A DNA stretch of 49,045 nucleotides from Ignavibacteria bacterium (GCA_019912545.1 JAIOIK010000187.1:1-49045); one strand, 5' to 3'. Shown: positions 25,791 to 35,279, numbered from the stretch's first letter. Made by a program: numbers and translations. The notes: a model not told the origin generated them from the letters alone.

Positions 25791-25821
25791 TTGACTATTT
25801 CGTAAAAAATCGCTAATTTTG
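25791..25821 (+). promoter_or_regulatory. Promoter of the str/S10 translation operon
   Basis: TTG (25791-25793), 20 nt, then TAATTTTG (25814-25821) is an almost ideal Bacteroidota promoter. It leaves a leader of about 90 nt before the rpsL start. The rest of the 235-nt gap shows no gene. Confidence 0.65.
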
Positions 25822-25919
25822 TAGTTTCTAATTAGAATGCCGCTCATCCAAAGCAGAAAAATTGCTTATGGGCGCAGAAATTTATTTAGTAAACTTAACG
25901 CTAAGTCAGGGAATATTAC

Positions 25920-26306
25920 GTGCCAACAATTAATCAGCTTGTCCGCAAGGGAAGAAAAGTTTTAAAATTCAAAAGTAAATCACCGGCTCTTGAATCATCA
26001 CCTCAAAAAAGGGGAGTATGCACAAGAGTATATACTACTACACCAAAAAAACCTAACTCGGCTTTGAGAAAAGTAGCAAGGGTTCGCCTTAGTAACGGTA
26101 TGGAAGTAACAGCATATATTCCGGGCGAGGGTCACAATTTACAGGAGCACTCAATTGTACTTATACGCGGCGGAAGAGTAAAAGATCTTCCGGGTGTAAG
26201 GTACCACATTGTAAGAGGCGCAGTTGATTCAAGCGGAGTAGCAGATAGAAAACAGGCGCGCTCAAAATACGGAGCTAAGAGAGTTAAAGCCGGCGCAAAG
26301 AAATAG
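25920..26306 (+). CDS. rpsL: Small ribosomal subunit protein uS12
   Basis: uS12 lines the decoding centre of the 30S subunit. The 128 aa match the family from the universal N-terminus '[11 protein letters not shown]' to 'RSKYGAKR'. The '[16 protein letters not shown]' loop holds the lysines where streptomycin-resistance substitutions occur; both are wild-type, so no resistance change is seen there. The start is GTG at 25920, fixed by the universal N-terminus, with AGGGA just upstream. It leads the str operon. Confidence 0.98.
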   Translation: MPTINQLVRKGRKVLKFKSKSPALESSPQKRGVCTRVYTTTPKKPNSALRKVARVRLSNGMEVTAYIPGEGHNLQEHSIVLIRGGRVKDLPGVRYHIVRGAVDSSGVADRKQARSKYGAKRVKAGAKK

Positions 26307-26316
26307 TCAGCTGTAG

Positions 26317-26336
26317 GTCAAACGCACGCGTTTGAC
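26317..26336 (+). promoter_or_regulatory. Hairpin between rpsL and rpsG
   Basis: GTCAAACGC (26317-26325) and GCGTTTGAC (26328-26336) form a stem of up to 9 bp with an extremely short loop, followed by TGTTTT. It may attenuate transcription or serve as a processing or regulatory site within the operon (in Enterobacteria S7 represses the str operon by binding between these same two genes). Confidence 0.5.
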
Positions 26337-26376
26337 TGTTTTATCCAAGAAAGAAAATTAAAATCATACATAAGCA

Positions 26377-26844
26377 TTGAGAAAAAGAACAGCAAATAAA
26401 AGGCACAGAAGAACAGACAGAATATTTGATGATATTTTAGTCGGCAGATTTATCAATTGTGTAATGAAAGACGGCTTGAAACAAAAAGCTGAAAGAGTTG
26501 TTTATGATGCATTCGATATCATAAAAGAAAAGCTAAATACAGAGCCTGTTGAAGTATTCAAAAAGGCTATTCACAATGTTGAGCCTTCATTGGAAGTTCG
26601 CTCACGCCGTGTTGGAGGATCGAATTACCAGGTCCCTACAGAAGTAAGGCCTGAGAGAAGAAAAGCTCTCGCAATAAAGTGGATATTAACCTATGCAAGG
26701 GATAAAGCTGGCAGAAGCATGGCTGAGAAGCTTGCAGGTGAATTAATGGCAGCAGCTAATAATGAAGGCAGTGCCGTTAAGAAGAAAGAAGATGTTCACA
26801 GAATGGCTGAAGCAAATAAAGCTTTTGCTCATTTCAGGTGGTAA
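26377..26844 (+). CDS. rpsG: Small ribosomal subunit protein uS7
   Basis: uS7 nucleates assembly of the 30S head. The 155 aa fit the family length (about 156). Signature blocks are 'EVRSRRVGGSNYQVPTEVRP' and the universal ending 'HRMAEANKAFAHFRW'. The start is TTG at 26377; the first in-frame ATG would cut deep into the conserved region. It lies 70 nt after rpsL with the hairpin described above between them. Confidence 0.98.
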   Translation: MRKRTANKRHRRTDRIFDDILVGRFINCVMKDGLKQKAERVVYDAFDIIKEKLNTEPVEVFKKAIHNVEPSLEVRSRRVGGSNYQVPTEVRPERRKALAIKWILTYARDKAGRSMAEKLAGELMAAANNEGSAVKKKEDVHRMAEANKAFAHFRW

Positions 26845-26906
26845 TATCGGTACCTTACAAAAAGTCATTATAGTAAAGTAAATAGAATAGAAAGCATAAT
26901 TATTTA

Positions 26907-29006
26907 ATGCCAAGAAAAGTATCATTAGAAAAGACAAGAAACATCGGCATCATGGCTCACATTGATGCCGGTAAGACGACAACGACAGAGCGAATTCTGT
27001 ATTACACCGGCCGTTTGCACAGGATGGGTGAAGTACATGAAGGCGCTGCTACTATGGACTGGATGGAACAGGAAAAAGAGCGCGGTATCACTATAACCAG
27101 CGCTGCTACAACATGTCAATGGAAAGATCACAGGATCAATATTATTGATACACCCGGCCACGTCGATTTTACTGCTGAAGTTGAGCGTTCTTTAAGAGTG
27201 CTTGATGGAGCAGTTGCGCTTTTCTGCGCAGTGGGCGGAGTTGAGCCGCAAAGCGAAACCGTTTGGAGACAGGCTGATAAATACGGCGTACCAAGGCTTG
27301 CTTTTGTGAACAAGATGGATAGAACAGGCGCTGATTTTTATCACGTGCTTGATATGATGAAAGACAGGCTAAAAGCAAATGTTGTACCGCTCCAGCTTCC
27401 TATCGGACAGGGAGAACTTTTCGTTGGCCAGATCGATTTGATCACTATGAGAGCTCTTATTTATAATGCGGATACTTTAGGGCAGACCTGGGAAGACCAG
27501 GAAATTCCTGCTTCACTATTAGAGAAGGCAAAAGAGTATCATTTAAAACTTCTTGAATCAGTTTCGGAAGTTGATGATACATTACTGAATAAATTTTTGA
27601 ATGGCCAGGAGATCTCCGAAGTTGAGATCAAAAAAGTGTTAAGGGAAGCAACCTTGAAAGTTAAGATCATTCCCGTGTTGTGCGGTTCTTCATTTAAGAA
27701 CAAAGGCGTACAGACACTTCTTGATTCTGTTATTGATTACCTCCCGTGTCCTAAGGATATCGGAGAAGTATGGGGACATCATATTCACACAGATGACCAT
27801 ATAACCAGGAATATTGATGATAGCGATAAGTTCTCATCACTGGCTTTTAAGATCATGACCGATCCGTTTGTTGGTAAACTTACATTTTTCAGAGTTTACT
27901 CCGGAACATTAAAGGCCGGTTCATATACTTTTAACCCGGTTTCGGGCAAGAAAGAAAGAGTTGGCAGGCTTCTGCAGATGCACGCTAATCACCGCGAAGA
28001 TCTTGACGAAGTTTTTGCAGGGGATATTGCTGCAGCTATTGGTTTGAAGCATACTAAAACAGGCGATACTTTGTGCGATGAAGGCGATCCGATTGTACTG
28101 GAAAGAATGACTTTCCCCGAGCCGGTTATTCATATTGCAATTGAGCCTAAAACTAAAGCTGATCAGGATAAACTATCTGAATCACTTGCAAAACTTGCAG
28201 ATGAAGATCCGACATTACGTATATCAACGAATGAAGAGACAGGACAGACAATTCTTGCCGGTATGGGTGAATTGCATCTTGAAATTATAGTTGACCGTTT
28301 AAAACGCGAATTTAAAGTCGAAGCTAATATCGGTAAACCACAGGTTGCTTACAAAGAAACAATTACTAAGAAAGTTGAGCAGGAAGGTAAGTTCATAAGG
28401 CAGTCCGGCGGTAAAGGACAGTTTGGTCATGTTTGGATCACGCTTGAGCCGAATGAAAAAGGCAAAGGTTTTGTATTTGAAAATAAGATCGTTGGCGGTT
28501 CTATTCCAAAGGAATATATTAAACCGGTGGAGCATGGAATTGAAGAAGCGATGAAAAATGGTGTTCTTGCAGGTTATCCTGTAGAGGATGTTAAAGCCGT
28601 TCTGATCGATGGTTCTTTCCATGATGTTGATTCCAGTGAAATGGCATTTAAGATAGCCGGCTCAATGGCATTTAAAGCAGGAGCTTTAAAAGCAGGTCCG
28701 ATAATTCTTGAGCCGATCATGAAAGTTGAAGTTACTACACCCGATGAATACATGGGTGATATAATGGGTGATTTAAGTTCAAGGCGCGGAAAGATAGAAG
28801 GAATGAATCAGCGCGGTGATGCACAGGTAATCAGGGCAATGGTGCCGCTTTCTGAAATGTTCGGTTATGCAACAGCAATGCGTTCTATGACACAGGGCAG
28901 AGCAATCTATAATATGGAATTCTCGCACTATGAAGAAGTTCCGAAATCTGTTTCTGAGCAGATAATTGAAAAGTTCAAAGGCAAAGAAACAGTAGGCGCA
29001 CATTAA
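26907..29006 (+). CDS. fusA: Elongation factor G
   Basis: This 699-aa translational GTPase drives ribosomal translocation. G1 is '[13 protein letters not shown]', G2 '[11 protein letters not shown]', G3 'DTPGHVDF' and G4 '[10 protein letters not shown]'. Domains II to V follow with the family blocks '[14 protein letters not shown]' and 'FSHYEEVP'. Length matches EF-G1. It sits in the canonical order after rpsG. Confidence 0.98.
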   Translation: MPRKVSLEKTRNIGIMAHIDAGKTTTTERILYYTGRLHRMGEVHEGAATMDWMEQEKERGITITSAATTCQWKDHRINIIDTPGHVDFTAEVERSLRVLDGAVALFCAVGGVEPQSETVWRQADKYGVPRLAFVNKMDRTGADFYHVLDMMKDRLKANVVPLQLPIGQGELFVGQIDLITMRALIYNADTLGQTWEDQEIPASLLEKAKEYHLKLLESVSEVDDTLLNKFLNGQEISEVEIKKVLREATLKVKIIPVLCGSSFKNKGVQTLLDSVIDYLPCPKDIGEVWGHHIHTDDHITRNIDDSDKFSSLAFKIMTDPFVGKLTFFRVYSGTLKAGSYTFNPVSGKKERVGRLLQMHANHREDLDEVFAGDIAAAIGLKHTKTGDTLCDEGDPIVLERMTFPEPVIHIAIEPKTKADQDKLSESLAKLADEDPTLRISTNEETGQTILAGMGELHLEIIVDRLKREFKVEANIGKPQVAYKETITKKVEQEGKFIRQSGGKGQFGHVWITLEPNEKGKGFVFENKIVGGSIPKEYIKPVEHGIEEAMKNGVLAGYPVEDVKAVLIDGSFHDVDSSEMAFKIAGSMAFKAGALKAGPIILEPIMKVEVTTPDEYMGDIMGDLSSRRGKIEGMNQRGDAQVIRAMVPLSEMFGYATAMRSMTQGRAIYNMEFSHYEEVPKSVSEQIIEKFKGKETVGAH

Positions 29007-29021
29007 CATTTAAGATAAAAA

Positions 29022-29045
29022 TCGAAGAATCCAATGATTCTTCGA
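29022..29045 (+). terminator. 10-bp hairpin after fusA
   Basis: TCGAAGAATC (29022-29031) pairs perfectly with GATTCTTCGA (29036-29045) around CAAT, 16 nt past the fusA stop. No T-run follows, so it is more likely an RNA-stability or partial terminator element than a full terminator. Confidence 0.45.
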
Positions 29046-29096
29046 AGACATCAAAACAAAATAGTTTTTCGTTCTTTAAAATAAGTTTTTTGGGTT

Positions 29097-29115
29097 ATCC
29101 TGCTTTGGGCAGGAT
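29097..29115 (+). other. Short hairpin between fusA and the tRNA
   Basis: ATCCTGC (29097-29103) pairs with GCAGGAT (29109-29115). It may be a processing signal upstream of the tRNA. The stretch 29007-29200 contains no gene. Confidence 0.35.
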
Positions 29116-29200
29116 CCTCGTCAATTAGGTTAACGAATATGCTTTGTAAAATGATCTGTTTACTAAGAGTCTTATAAACAGATGATTCCAACTGAGTACT

Positions 29201-29274
29201 GGGCCAGTAGCTCAGTCGGTTAGAGCACGTGCCTTATAAGCACGGGGTGGGAGGTTCGATTCCTCCCTGGCCCA
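29201..29274 (+). tRNA. tRNA-Ile with UAU anticodon
   Basis: A full cloverleaf can be drawn. Acceptor stem GGGCCAG (29201-29207) pairs with CTGGCCC (29267-29273), and the discriminator base is A at 29274. The D stem is GCTC/GAGC and the anticodon stem is CGTGC (29228-29232) with GCACG (29240-29244). The loop CTTATAA gives anticodon TAT at 29235-29237. The T stem is GGAGG/CCTCC. CCA is not encoded. The body is that of ordinary tRNA-Ile(GAU), differing at position 34 (T for G). It is predicted to read AUA. It lies between fusA and tuf, where tRNA genes often occur. Confidence 0.9.
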
Positions 29275-29354
29275 CTATAAAAAGTTTTAGATTTTTTTCA
29301 CAATAAGTAAAAACCAAAAATAATATAAAATCATCTTAGGAGAACCAATTAAAA

Positions 29355-30590
29355 ATGGCTAAAGAAAAATTCGATAGAAGTAAACCCCACGTGAATATCG
29401 GAACGATCGGTCACGTTGATCATGGTAAGACAACTCTTACCGCTGCTATCACTATGGCACTTGCAAAAAAAGGTAAGTCAAAAGTAAGGGCATTCGATTC
29501 GATCGATAATGCTCCTGAAGAAAAAGCCAGAGGTATTACGATCGCGACTGCACACGTTGAGTATGAAACTGATAAAAGACATTACGCACACGTTGATTGT
29601 CCCGGTCATGCTGATTATGTTAAGAACATGATCACAGGTGCCGCACAGATGGACGGTGCGATTCTTGTTGTTGCTGCTAATGATGGTGCTATGCCTCAGA
29701 CAAAAGAGCATATTCTTTTGGCGCGGCAGGTTGGTGTTCCCAGGATAGTAGTATTCTTAAATAAAGTGGATATGATCTACGAGCAGGAAAAAACTGCTGA
29801 AGATGCTGAACTTCTTCTTGAAGTTGTTGAATCTGAGTTAAGGGATATACTTAACAGTTATGAATTCCCCGGAGATGAAATTCCAATTATCAGAGGCAGC
29901 GCTTTAAAAGCGATGGAAGCCGGTCTAAAAGAAGGCTCTACCCCTGATGAACCTGCTTTGAAATGCATTTATGACCTCATGGATTCAGTTGATAGCTATG
30001 TTCTTGAGCCGACAAGAGAAATTGATAAACCATACCTAATGTCAGTTGAAGATGTATTCTCTATAACAGGCCGCGGAACAGTTGCTACCGGAAGAGTTGA
30101 AAGAGGTAAAGTTAAGATGGGTGAGGAAGTTGAGCTTATCGGACTTGGTCAGCACAAAAAGACCGTTGTTACAGGTATTGAAATGTTCCAGAAGGAACTT
30201 GATGAAGGTCTTGCAGGCGATAATCTTGGTATGCTTTTAAGAGGTGTCGAAAAGAAAGATATCGAAAGAGGCATGGTTATAGCTAAGCCGGGTTCTATTA
30301 CCCCTCATAAAGTATTTAACTGCCAGGTATACGTTCTTTCAAAAGAAGAAGGCGGACGTCACACTCCGTTCTTCGGTAATTACAGGCCGCAGTTCTATTT
30401 CAGAACTACTGACGTAACAGGTGTTGTTTATTTACCCGAAGGCGTACAAATGGTTATGCCTGGTGATAATGTAGATAACCTTAAAGTAGAGCTGATCACT
30501 CCTATCGCGATGGAAGAAGGTTTAAGGTTCGCTATTCGTGAAGGCGGAAGAACAGTTGGCGCTGGTGTTGTAACTAAAATTATTGAATAA
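29355..30590 (+). CDS. tuf: Elongation factor Tu
   Basis: The 411-aa GTPase delivers aminoacyl-tRNA to the ribosome. Motifs include 'GHVDHGKTT', 'DCPGHADY', 'NKVDM' and the C-terminal '[13 protein letters not shown]'. The usual length is 393-397; two insertions account for the difference, one after 'NKVDM' (including 'EQEKTAEDA') and one after '[10 protein letters not shown]' ('[10 protein letters not shown]'). Both are in the G domain, after G4, and are likely surface loops. AGGAG lies upstream of the ATG. The tRNA-Ile gene ends 80 nt before the start. Confidence 0.98.
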   Translation: MAKEKFDRSKPHVNIGTIGHVDHGKTTLTAAITMALAKKGKSKVRAFDSIDNAPEEKARGITIATAHVEYETDKRHYAHVDCPGHADYVKNMITGAAQMDGAILVVAANDGAMPQTKEHILLARQVGVPRIVVFLNKVDMIYEQEKTAEDAELLLEVVESELRDILNSYEFPGDEIPIIRGSALKAMEAGLKEGSTPDEPALKCIYDLMDSVDSYVLEPTREIDKPYLMSVEDVFSITGRGTVATGRVERGKVKMGEEVELIGLGQHKKTVVTGIEMFQKELDEGLAGDNLGMLLRGVEKKDIERGMVIAKPGSITPHKVFNCQVYVLSKEEGGRHTPFFGNYRPQFYFRTTDVTGVVYLPEGVQMVMPGDNVDNLKVELITPIAMEEGLRFAIREGGRTVGAGVVTKIIE

Positions 30591-30613
30591 TATAAAATCA
30601 GGTAAGGACTAAC

Positions 30614-30922
30614 TTGGCACCGCAGAAAATCAGGATTAAATTAAAATCTTATGACCACAGGCTTATTGATAAGTGGACAGACAGGATCATTAAAACTATA
30701 AAATCCACCGGTGGAGTGGTATCGGGTCCGATACCGCTTCCTACACGGAAGGCAGTTTATACTGTTTTAAGATCACCGCATGTAGATAAGAAGTCAAGGG
30801 AGCAGTTCGAAATAAGATCGCATAAGAGAGTGATCGATATTCTGAACTCAAACAAAAAGACAGTTGATGCGCTTACTAAGCTGGATCCTCCCGGTGGCGT
30901 ATATATTGAAATCAAAACATAA
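30614..30922 (+). CDS. rpsJ: Small ribosomal subunit protein uS10
   Basis: uS10 is part of the 30S head and also the NusE antitermination factor. The 102 aa match the family ('[15 protein letters not shown]', 'GPIPLPTRK', 'HKRVIDI'). The start is TTG at 30614, set by the conserved N-terminus; AAGGA lies upstream. It begins the S10 portion of the operon, 23 nt after tuf. Confidence 0.98.
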   Translation: MAPQKIRIKLKSYDHRLIDKWTDRIIKTIKSTGGVVSGPIPLPTRKAVYTVLRSPHVDKKSREQFEIRSHKRVIDILNSNKKTVDALTKLDPPGGVYIEIKT

Positions 30923-30931
30923 GGAAAAGTA

Positions 30932-31558
30932 ATGAAAGGTTTAATAGGAAGAAAACTCGGAATGACTTCGGTCTTTACCGATGATGGTTCCAGTGTACCA
31001 TGCACTCTGATAGAAGCGGGTCCGTGTTATATTACCGCTGTAAAAACTATAGAAGATGACGGCTATTCGGCAGTACAGCTCGGTTTTGAAGAAAGAAAAG
31101 AAAAAAGACTCGCAAAACCTCAGCTAAAAAACTTTAAAAAAAAGAATCTTCCCATCCTCAGGTTCTTAAAAGAAATCAGGGACTTTGAAAATATTGCCGA
31201 AATGAAAGTTGGCGATGTGATTAAAGCTGATCTTTTTAAACAGGGGGAAACGGTTAAAGTTACCGCTAAGAGCAAAGGAAAAGGATTCCAGGGTGTTGTT
31301 AAAAGACATGGATTCGGCGGCGGTTCTGTTACTCACGGTCAAAGCGATAGGTTAAGGGCGCCCGGCTCGATCGGCGCAAGTTCTTATCCCTCAAGGGTTT
31401 TTAAAGGACAGAGAATGGCCGGAAGAACAGGCGGCGACCAAATAAGTGTTCGTAATCTAAAAATTATTAAAGTTATTCCTGAATCAAATCTTTTGCTGGT
31501 CAAGGGAGCTGTTCCCGGAGCAATTTCAGGTTTAGTTGAAATTTATAAGGTGAAATAA
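30932..31558 (+). CDS. rplC: Large ribosomal subunit protein uL3
   Basis: uL3 organises the 3' domain of 23S rRNA near the peptidyl-transferase centre. The 208 aa carry 'GLIGRKLGMT' at the N-terminus, the loop 'HGFGGGSVTHGQSDRLRAPGS' region and 'GRTGGDQISVRNL'. Length is normal. It is spaced 9 nt from rpsJ with an AAGGA site. Confidence 0.98.
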   Translation: MKGLIGRKLGMTSVFTDDGSSVPCTLIEAGPCYITAVKTIEDDGYSAVQLGFEERKEKRLAKPQLKNFKKKNLPILRFLKEIRDFENIAEMKVGDVIKADLFKQGETVKVTAKSKGKGFQGVVKRHGFGGGSVTHGQSDRLRAPGSIGASSYPSRVFKGQRMAGRTGGDQISVRNLKIIKVIPESNLLLVKGAVPGAISGLVEIYKVK

Positions 31559-31559
31559 G

Positions 31560-32189
31560 ATGCAATTAAATGTATATAAAATTGACGGGTCTGAATCAAA
31601 AGAAAAAATAGAACTTCCGTCCAGTATTTTTGAAGTTGAGCCAAATCATCACTTGATTTACCAGGCTGTAAGGACCTACCTTTCTAACCAAAGGCAGGGT
31701 ACACACAAAGCCAAGGAAAGAAGTGAAGTGAGAGGCGGCGGCAGAAAACCATGGAAGCAAAAAGGCAGAGGAACAGCCAGAAGCGGAACTATCCGCTCCC
31801 CGGTTTGGGTCGGAGGCGGTACAATTCACGGACCGAGGCCGCATCTCTATAAGCTTGGTATGACTAAAAAATCAGCTCAGCTTGCCAGAAAGAGCGCATT
31901 AAGTCTTAAAGCTAAAAATGGCGAGATCATGGTTGTTGAAGATATCAATTTCGAGAAACCTAGGACGAAAGATTTTAGTTCTATACTAAAGAGCCTGAAC
32001 CTGGATGGCAAGAAAGTATTGATGCTGACGGTTAAAGATAACGATAATGTTTACAAATCAGGCAGGAATATAAACAAAGTCAATGTTTTGAATGCATCAA
32101 ATGCAGCTACATACGACCTTGTTAATAACCAGCTCATACTTATTCAAAAAAGTGCGCTTGATGAACTATGCAAGCCTTTAATTAAATAA
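31560..32189 (+). CDS. rplD: Large ribosomal subunit protein uL4
   Basis: uL4 lines the exit tunnel of the 50S subunit. In 209 aa the tunnel-loop signature 'RSEVRGGGRKPWKQKGRGTAR' region and 'SPVWVGGGTIHGP' are intact. It starts one base after the rplC stop, so translation is probably coupled. In Enterobacteria L4 autoregulates the S10 operon; no equivalent leader is recognised here. Confidence 0.98.
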   Translation: MQLNVYKIDGSESKEKIELPSSIFEVEPNHHLIYQAVRTYLSNQRQGTHKAKERSEVRGGGRKPWKQKGRGTARSGTIRSPVWVGGGTIHGPRPHLYKLGMTKKSAQLARKSALSLKAKNGEIMVVEDINFEKPRTKDFSSILKSLNLDGKKVLMLTVKDNDNVYKSGRNINKVNVLNASNAATYDLVNNQLILIQKSALDELCKPLIK

Positions 32190-32211
32190 ATTTAGCCACA
32201 ATTATAAGATC

Positions 32212-32511
32212 ATGATAAGAAGTATTTTAGTAAAACCGGTAATAACGGAAAAAATGACCTTGCTTCAGGAGCAAAAGAATCAGTATGCTTTTGAAGTTGA
32301 TATAAATGCGTCTAAAGTTGCCATTAAGAATGCAATACAGGGCAAGTTTAATGTAAAGGTAGATAGCATCAGAACCGTAACATCAAAAGGAAAGCGGAAA
32401 TCCCAATTCACCAAAAAAGGCAGATACGAGGGATTCAGGCCGACACGCAAAAGAGCGATAGTTACTTTAGCAAAAGATAACAAGATCGATCTTTTTGAAA
32501 CCTCGGCTTAA
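32212..32511 (+). CDS. rplW: Large ribosomal subunit protein uL23
   Basis: uL23 sits at the tunnel exit and docks SRP and trigger factor. The 99 aa contain 'ILVKPVITEKMT', 'FEVDINASKVAIKNAIQ' and 'VDSIRTV', then a basic extension. In nearly all bacteria rplB (uL2) follows directly. Here the next gene on this strand is the sigma factor after 53 nt, so the S10 cluster is interrupted at this point. Confidence 0.97.
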   Translation: MIRSILVKPVITEKMTLLQEQKNQYAFEVDINASKVAIKNAIQGKFNVKVDSIRTVTSKGKRKSQFTKKGRYEGFRPTRKRAIVTLAKDNKIDLFETSA

Positions 32512-32564
32512 TTTTTACGAATCTCTGAATATTTTTAATAATTTAACCTATGTAATCACCGCCT

Positions 32565-33431
32565 ATGAAAATTGGTAAACAATTTACAAATAGGGAATCC
32601 CAATCAATTGATAAGTATCTGCAGGAGATCGGGAAAGTAGAACTTCTTGATGTAGAAGAAGAGATTGACCTTGCAAAGAAAATAAAGTACGGCGACGAAA
32701 AAGAAAAGCAGAAGGCACTTGAAAAATTGACCAAGGCTAATCTTCGTTTTGTTGTAAGTGTCGCCAAGCAATATCAGAACCAGGGACTTTCTCTAGGCGA
32801 TCTTATTAATGAAGGAAATCTTGGACTGATCAAAGCTGCAAAAAGATTTGATGAGACCAGGGGATTCAAATTTATTTCATATGCTGTTTGGTGGATAAGA
32901 CAATCTATATTACAGGCTTTGGCGGAACAGTCACGTATTGTAAGGCTTCCACTTAACAGGGTAGGAGCGCTTAACAAAATTGGTAAAGCCTACAGCACGC
33001 TTGAGCAGGAATTTGAAAGAGAGCCAAGCGCAGATGAACTTGCTGAACAGCTTGATATGTCTTTATATGAAGTATCCGATACACTAAAAATTTCAGGAAG
33101 GCATTTATCTATTGATGCTCCGTTTGTTCATGGAGAAGATAGCAGGCTTGTTGATATTATGCCCAATCAGAACCAGCCCTTGCCGGATCATACACTTATC
33201 AATGAATCGCTTAAGATTGAAATTCAAAGGGCCTTAAATACTTTGAGCCCTAGAGAGCGTGATGTATTAAAATTATATTACGGCTTAGATCAGGAAAATC
33301 CATTAACTCTCGAAGAAATAGGCGAGAAATTCAAGCTGACAAGAGAAAGAGTAAGACAGATCAAAGAAAAAGCGATCAGAAGATTAAAGCACGCTTCAAA
33401 AAGCAAGCAATTGAAGACATATCTTGGCTAA
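32565..33431 (+). CDS. rpoD: Primary sigma factor, Bacteroidota-type RpoD
   Basis: The 288-aa sigma-70 factor lacks region 1.1, as is usual for the primary sigma of Bacteroidota. Region 1.2 starts at '[11 protein letters not shown]'. Regions 2.1-2.4 include '[18 protein letters not shown]' and '[13 protein letters not shown]'. Region 3 follows, and region 4.2 has '[23 protein letters not shown]'. It would direct RNA polymerase to TTTG/TAnnTTTG promoters such as those seen here. Its place immediately after rplW is unusual and may link its expression to the ribosomal operon; a terminator follows at 33464-33497. Confidence 0.96.
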   Translation: MKIGKQFTNRESQSIDKYLQEIGKVELLDVEEEIDLAKKIKYGDEKEKQKALEKLTKANLRFVVSVAKQYQNQGLSLGDLINEGNLGLIKAAKRFDETRGFKFISYAVWWIRQSILQALAEQSRIVRLPLNRVGALNKIGKAYSTLEQEFEREPSADELAEQLDMSLYEVSDTLKISGRHLSIDAPFVHGEDSRLVDIMPNQNQPLPDHTLINESLKIEIQRALNTLSPRERDVLKLYYGLDQENPLTLEEIGEKFKLTRERVRQIKEKAIRRLKHASKSKQLKTYLG

Positions 33432-33463
33432 TTAGGCCGGATATTGAAATAGAATAAAGTTTC

Positions 33464-33497
33464 AAATACGCCCGTAATAGTTACTGGCGTATTTTTT
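33464..33497 (+). terminator. Terminator after the sigma factor gene
   Basis: AAATACGCC (33464-33472) pairs with GGCGTATTT (33486-33494), with an inner GTAA/TTAC pair, followed by further Ts. It probably ends the long translation transcript. Confidence 0.85.
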
Positions 33498-33533
33498 AAT
33501 TATCATTAATATCTAAACTAAATCTTTAGTATT

Positions 33534-35279
33534 ATGAAAATAAAGTTCATGACTACGTTAACTCCCTTAATTATAATTTTTCTGATAAGTTTCATAGGTT
33601 GCGGAAAGAAATCAGGTGATGATAACCTGGTTGAGTTAAAGGGCGGCATCAAGGGCGGCGGGATCATGATCACAAATGAAAATGAGAACATTCGTGGCCT
33701 TGACCCGGTTGGAATGAACGATGTTGTATCTCACCATGTATCTCATCAGCTATATGATCTGTTGATAGATCTTGACACTAACCTGCAGTTGAAACCAATG
33801 CTTGCGAAGAAGTGGGAAATAACACCTGATGGTTTAACATATACATTTCATTTGAGAAATGATGTTCTGTTCCATGATAATCCCTGCTTCCCCGGAGGCA
33901 AGGGCAGAAAATTTGTTGCTGAGGATGTAAAATACTCTTTTACACGTGTACTTGATACAAGAACCGGAAGCCTTGGATTTGATTTCTACAAAAATTATGT
34001 TGAAGGCGCAAAGGAGTTTAATGATGAAATAACCAAATCGTTAAATGAAAGCCGTGAACCTAAATTGAAGGATGTGAGCGGATATAAAGTAATAGATGAT
34101 ACAACCTTCCAGATCAGGCTGACAAAACCTTTTGCTCCTTTCATTTATTATATGTGTCTTGGATTCGCCTACATTGTTCCAAAAGAGGCTGTTGATAAAT
34201 ATGGAAAAGATTTTTTCCAGAATCCGGTCGGAACAGGTCCGTTTGTTTTCGAGAACTGGACACCGGACTTAGAGCTAAATATGAAAAGGAATCCCAATTA
34301 TTGGGATAAAGATGTTCACGGCAATAGCATCCCATATTTAAGCGGAGTGAAATTCAGGTTTGTAAAAGATCTTTCACAGCAACTGCTTGAATTCAGAAAT
34401 GGCAATATCTATGATTCATACCGGATTCCCAACGAACTGTTTAAAACTATAGTTACCGAAGAAAAGACGCTTACTCCTGAATATTCAAAGTTCGTAGTTC
34501 AAAGGAAAACAGCGCTTGCAACTCAATATTATGGATTCCTGGTTACAAGTAAAACATTTTCTGATGTAAGAGTAAGACAGGCATTTAATTATGCTGTTGA
34601 CCGTGATAAGATTCTGAAGTATGTGATGCAGGGATCTGCTTCAGATCCTGCAATATATGGATTAGTGCCGCCGGTAACACCAAATTATAATGCAAAGAGA
34701 ATTAAGGGGTACAGTTTCGATCTTCAGAAGGCTAAACAGCTTATGAGCGATGCAGGTTATCCGGGCGGTGAAGGTTTCCCCGAAGTTACGCTGAATATAA
34801 ATGAAGGAGGCGGAAGAAATACCCAGATTGCAGAAGCTGTACAGGATATGCTTAAAGAGATCGGAGTAACTGTTAAACTCCAGTTACTGCAATTCGCCCA
34901 GCATTTAGATAATATCGATGCGGGCAGAACTGACTTTTACAGGCTTGGCTGGAATGCAGATTACCCCGACCCGGAAACTTTCCTGAACCTTTTCTACGGT
35001 AAGAACGTTCCGGCAAATCCAAAGGATAAGAGCCCCATCAACAGCTTCAGGTATAAGAACCCAAAGTTTGATGAGCTTTTTGAAAAAGCTATTGCGACAA
35101 CGGATATCAAAGAAAGAAACAAGCTTTATGAGGAAGCTGAACAGCTTGCTGTAAATGATGCTCCAATGCTGTTTTTATACTATGATGAGGACTGGAGGCT
35201 TGTACAATCTTTCGTAAGAGACTATGCGCTTGATCCAATGCACAGGGTAAACATGAGATTCACCTGGCTGGATAAATGA
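33534..35279 (+). CDS. Peptide ABC transporter substrate-binding lipoprotein
   Basis: This is a 581-aa family 5 solute-binding protein (DppA/OppA type). The signal ends in lipobox 'FIGC' (Cys23). Blocks typical of SBP_bac_5 include 'YSFTRVLD', 'VPKEAVDKYG...NPVGTGPFVFENW', 'VRQAFNYAVDRDKI' and 'DYPDPETFLNLFYG'. It captures peptides (or other oligomers) outside the inner membrane and passes them to a permease. The DppB-like gene downstream is the obvious partner, but no second permease or ATPase gene is nearby. Substrate type cannot be read from the sequence. Confidence 0.9.
   Translation: MKIKFMTTLTPLIIIFLISFIGCGKKSGDDNLVELKGGIKGGGIMITNENENIRGLDPVGMNDVVSHHVSHQLYDLLIDLDTNLQLKPMLAKKWEITPDGLTYTFHLRNDVLFHDNPCFPGGKGRKFVAEDVKYSFTRVLDTRTGSLGFDFYKNYVEGAKEFNDEITKSLNESREPKLKDVSGYKVIDDTTFQIRLTKPFAPFIYYMCLGFAYIVPKEAVDKYGKDFFQNPVGTGPFVFENWTPDLELNMKRNPNYWDKDVHGNSIPYLSGVKFRFVKDLSQQLLEFRNGNIYDSYRIPNELFKTIVTEEKTLTPEYSKFVVQRKTALATQYYGFLVTSKTFSDVRVRQAFNYAVDRDKILKYVMQGSASDPAIYGLVPPVTPNYNAKRIKGYSFDLQKAKQLMSDAGYPGGEGFPEVTLNINEGGGRNTQIAEAVQDMLKEIGVTVKLQLLQFAQHLDNIDAGRTDFYRLGWNADYPDPETFLNLFYGKNVPANPKDKSPINSFRYKNPKFDELFEKAIATTDIKERNKLYEEAEQLAVNDAPMLFLYYDEDWRLVQSFVRDYALDPMHRVNMRFTWLDK

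Noticed and set aside
32565-33431. Reading the sigma factor as an alternative (stress or sporulation) sigma
   Set aside because: Size, region 1.2 start and helix-turn-helix match the Bacteroidota primary sigma rather than RpoS, RpoH or ECF types.
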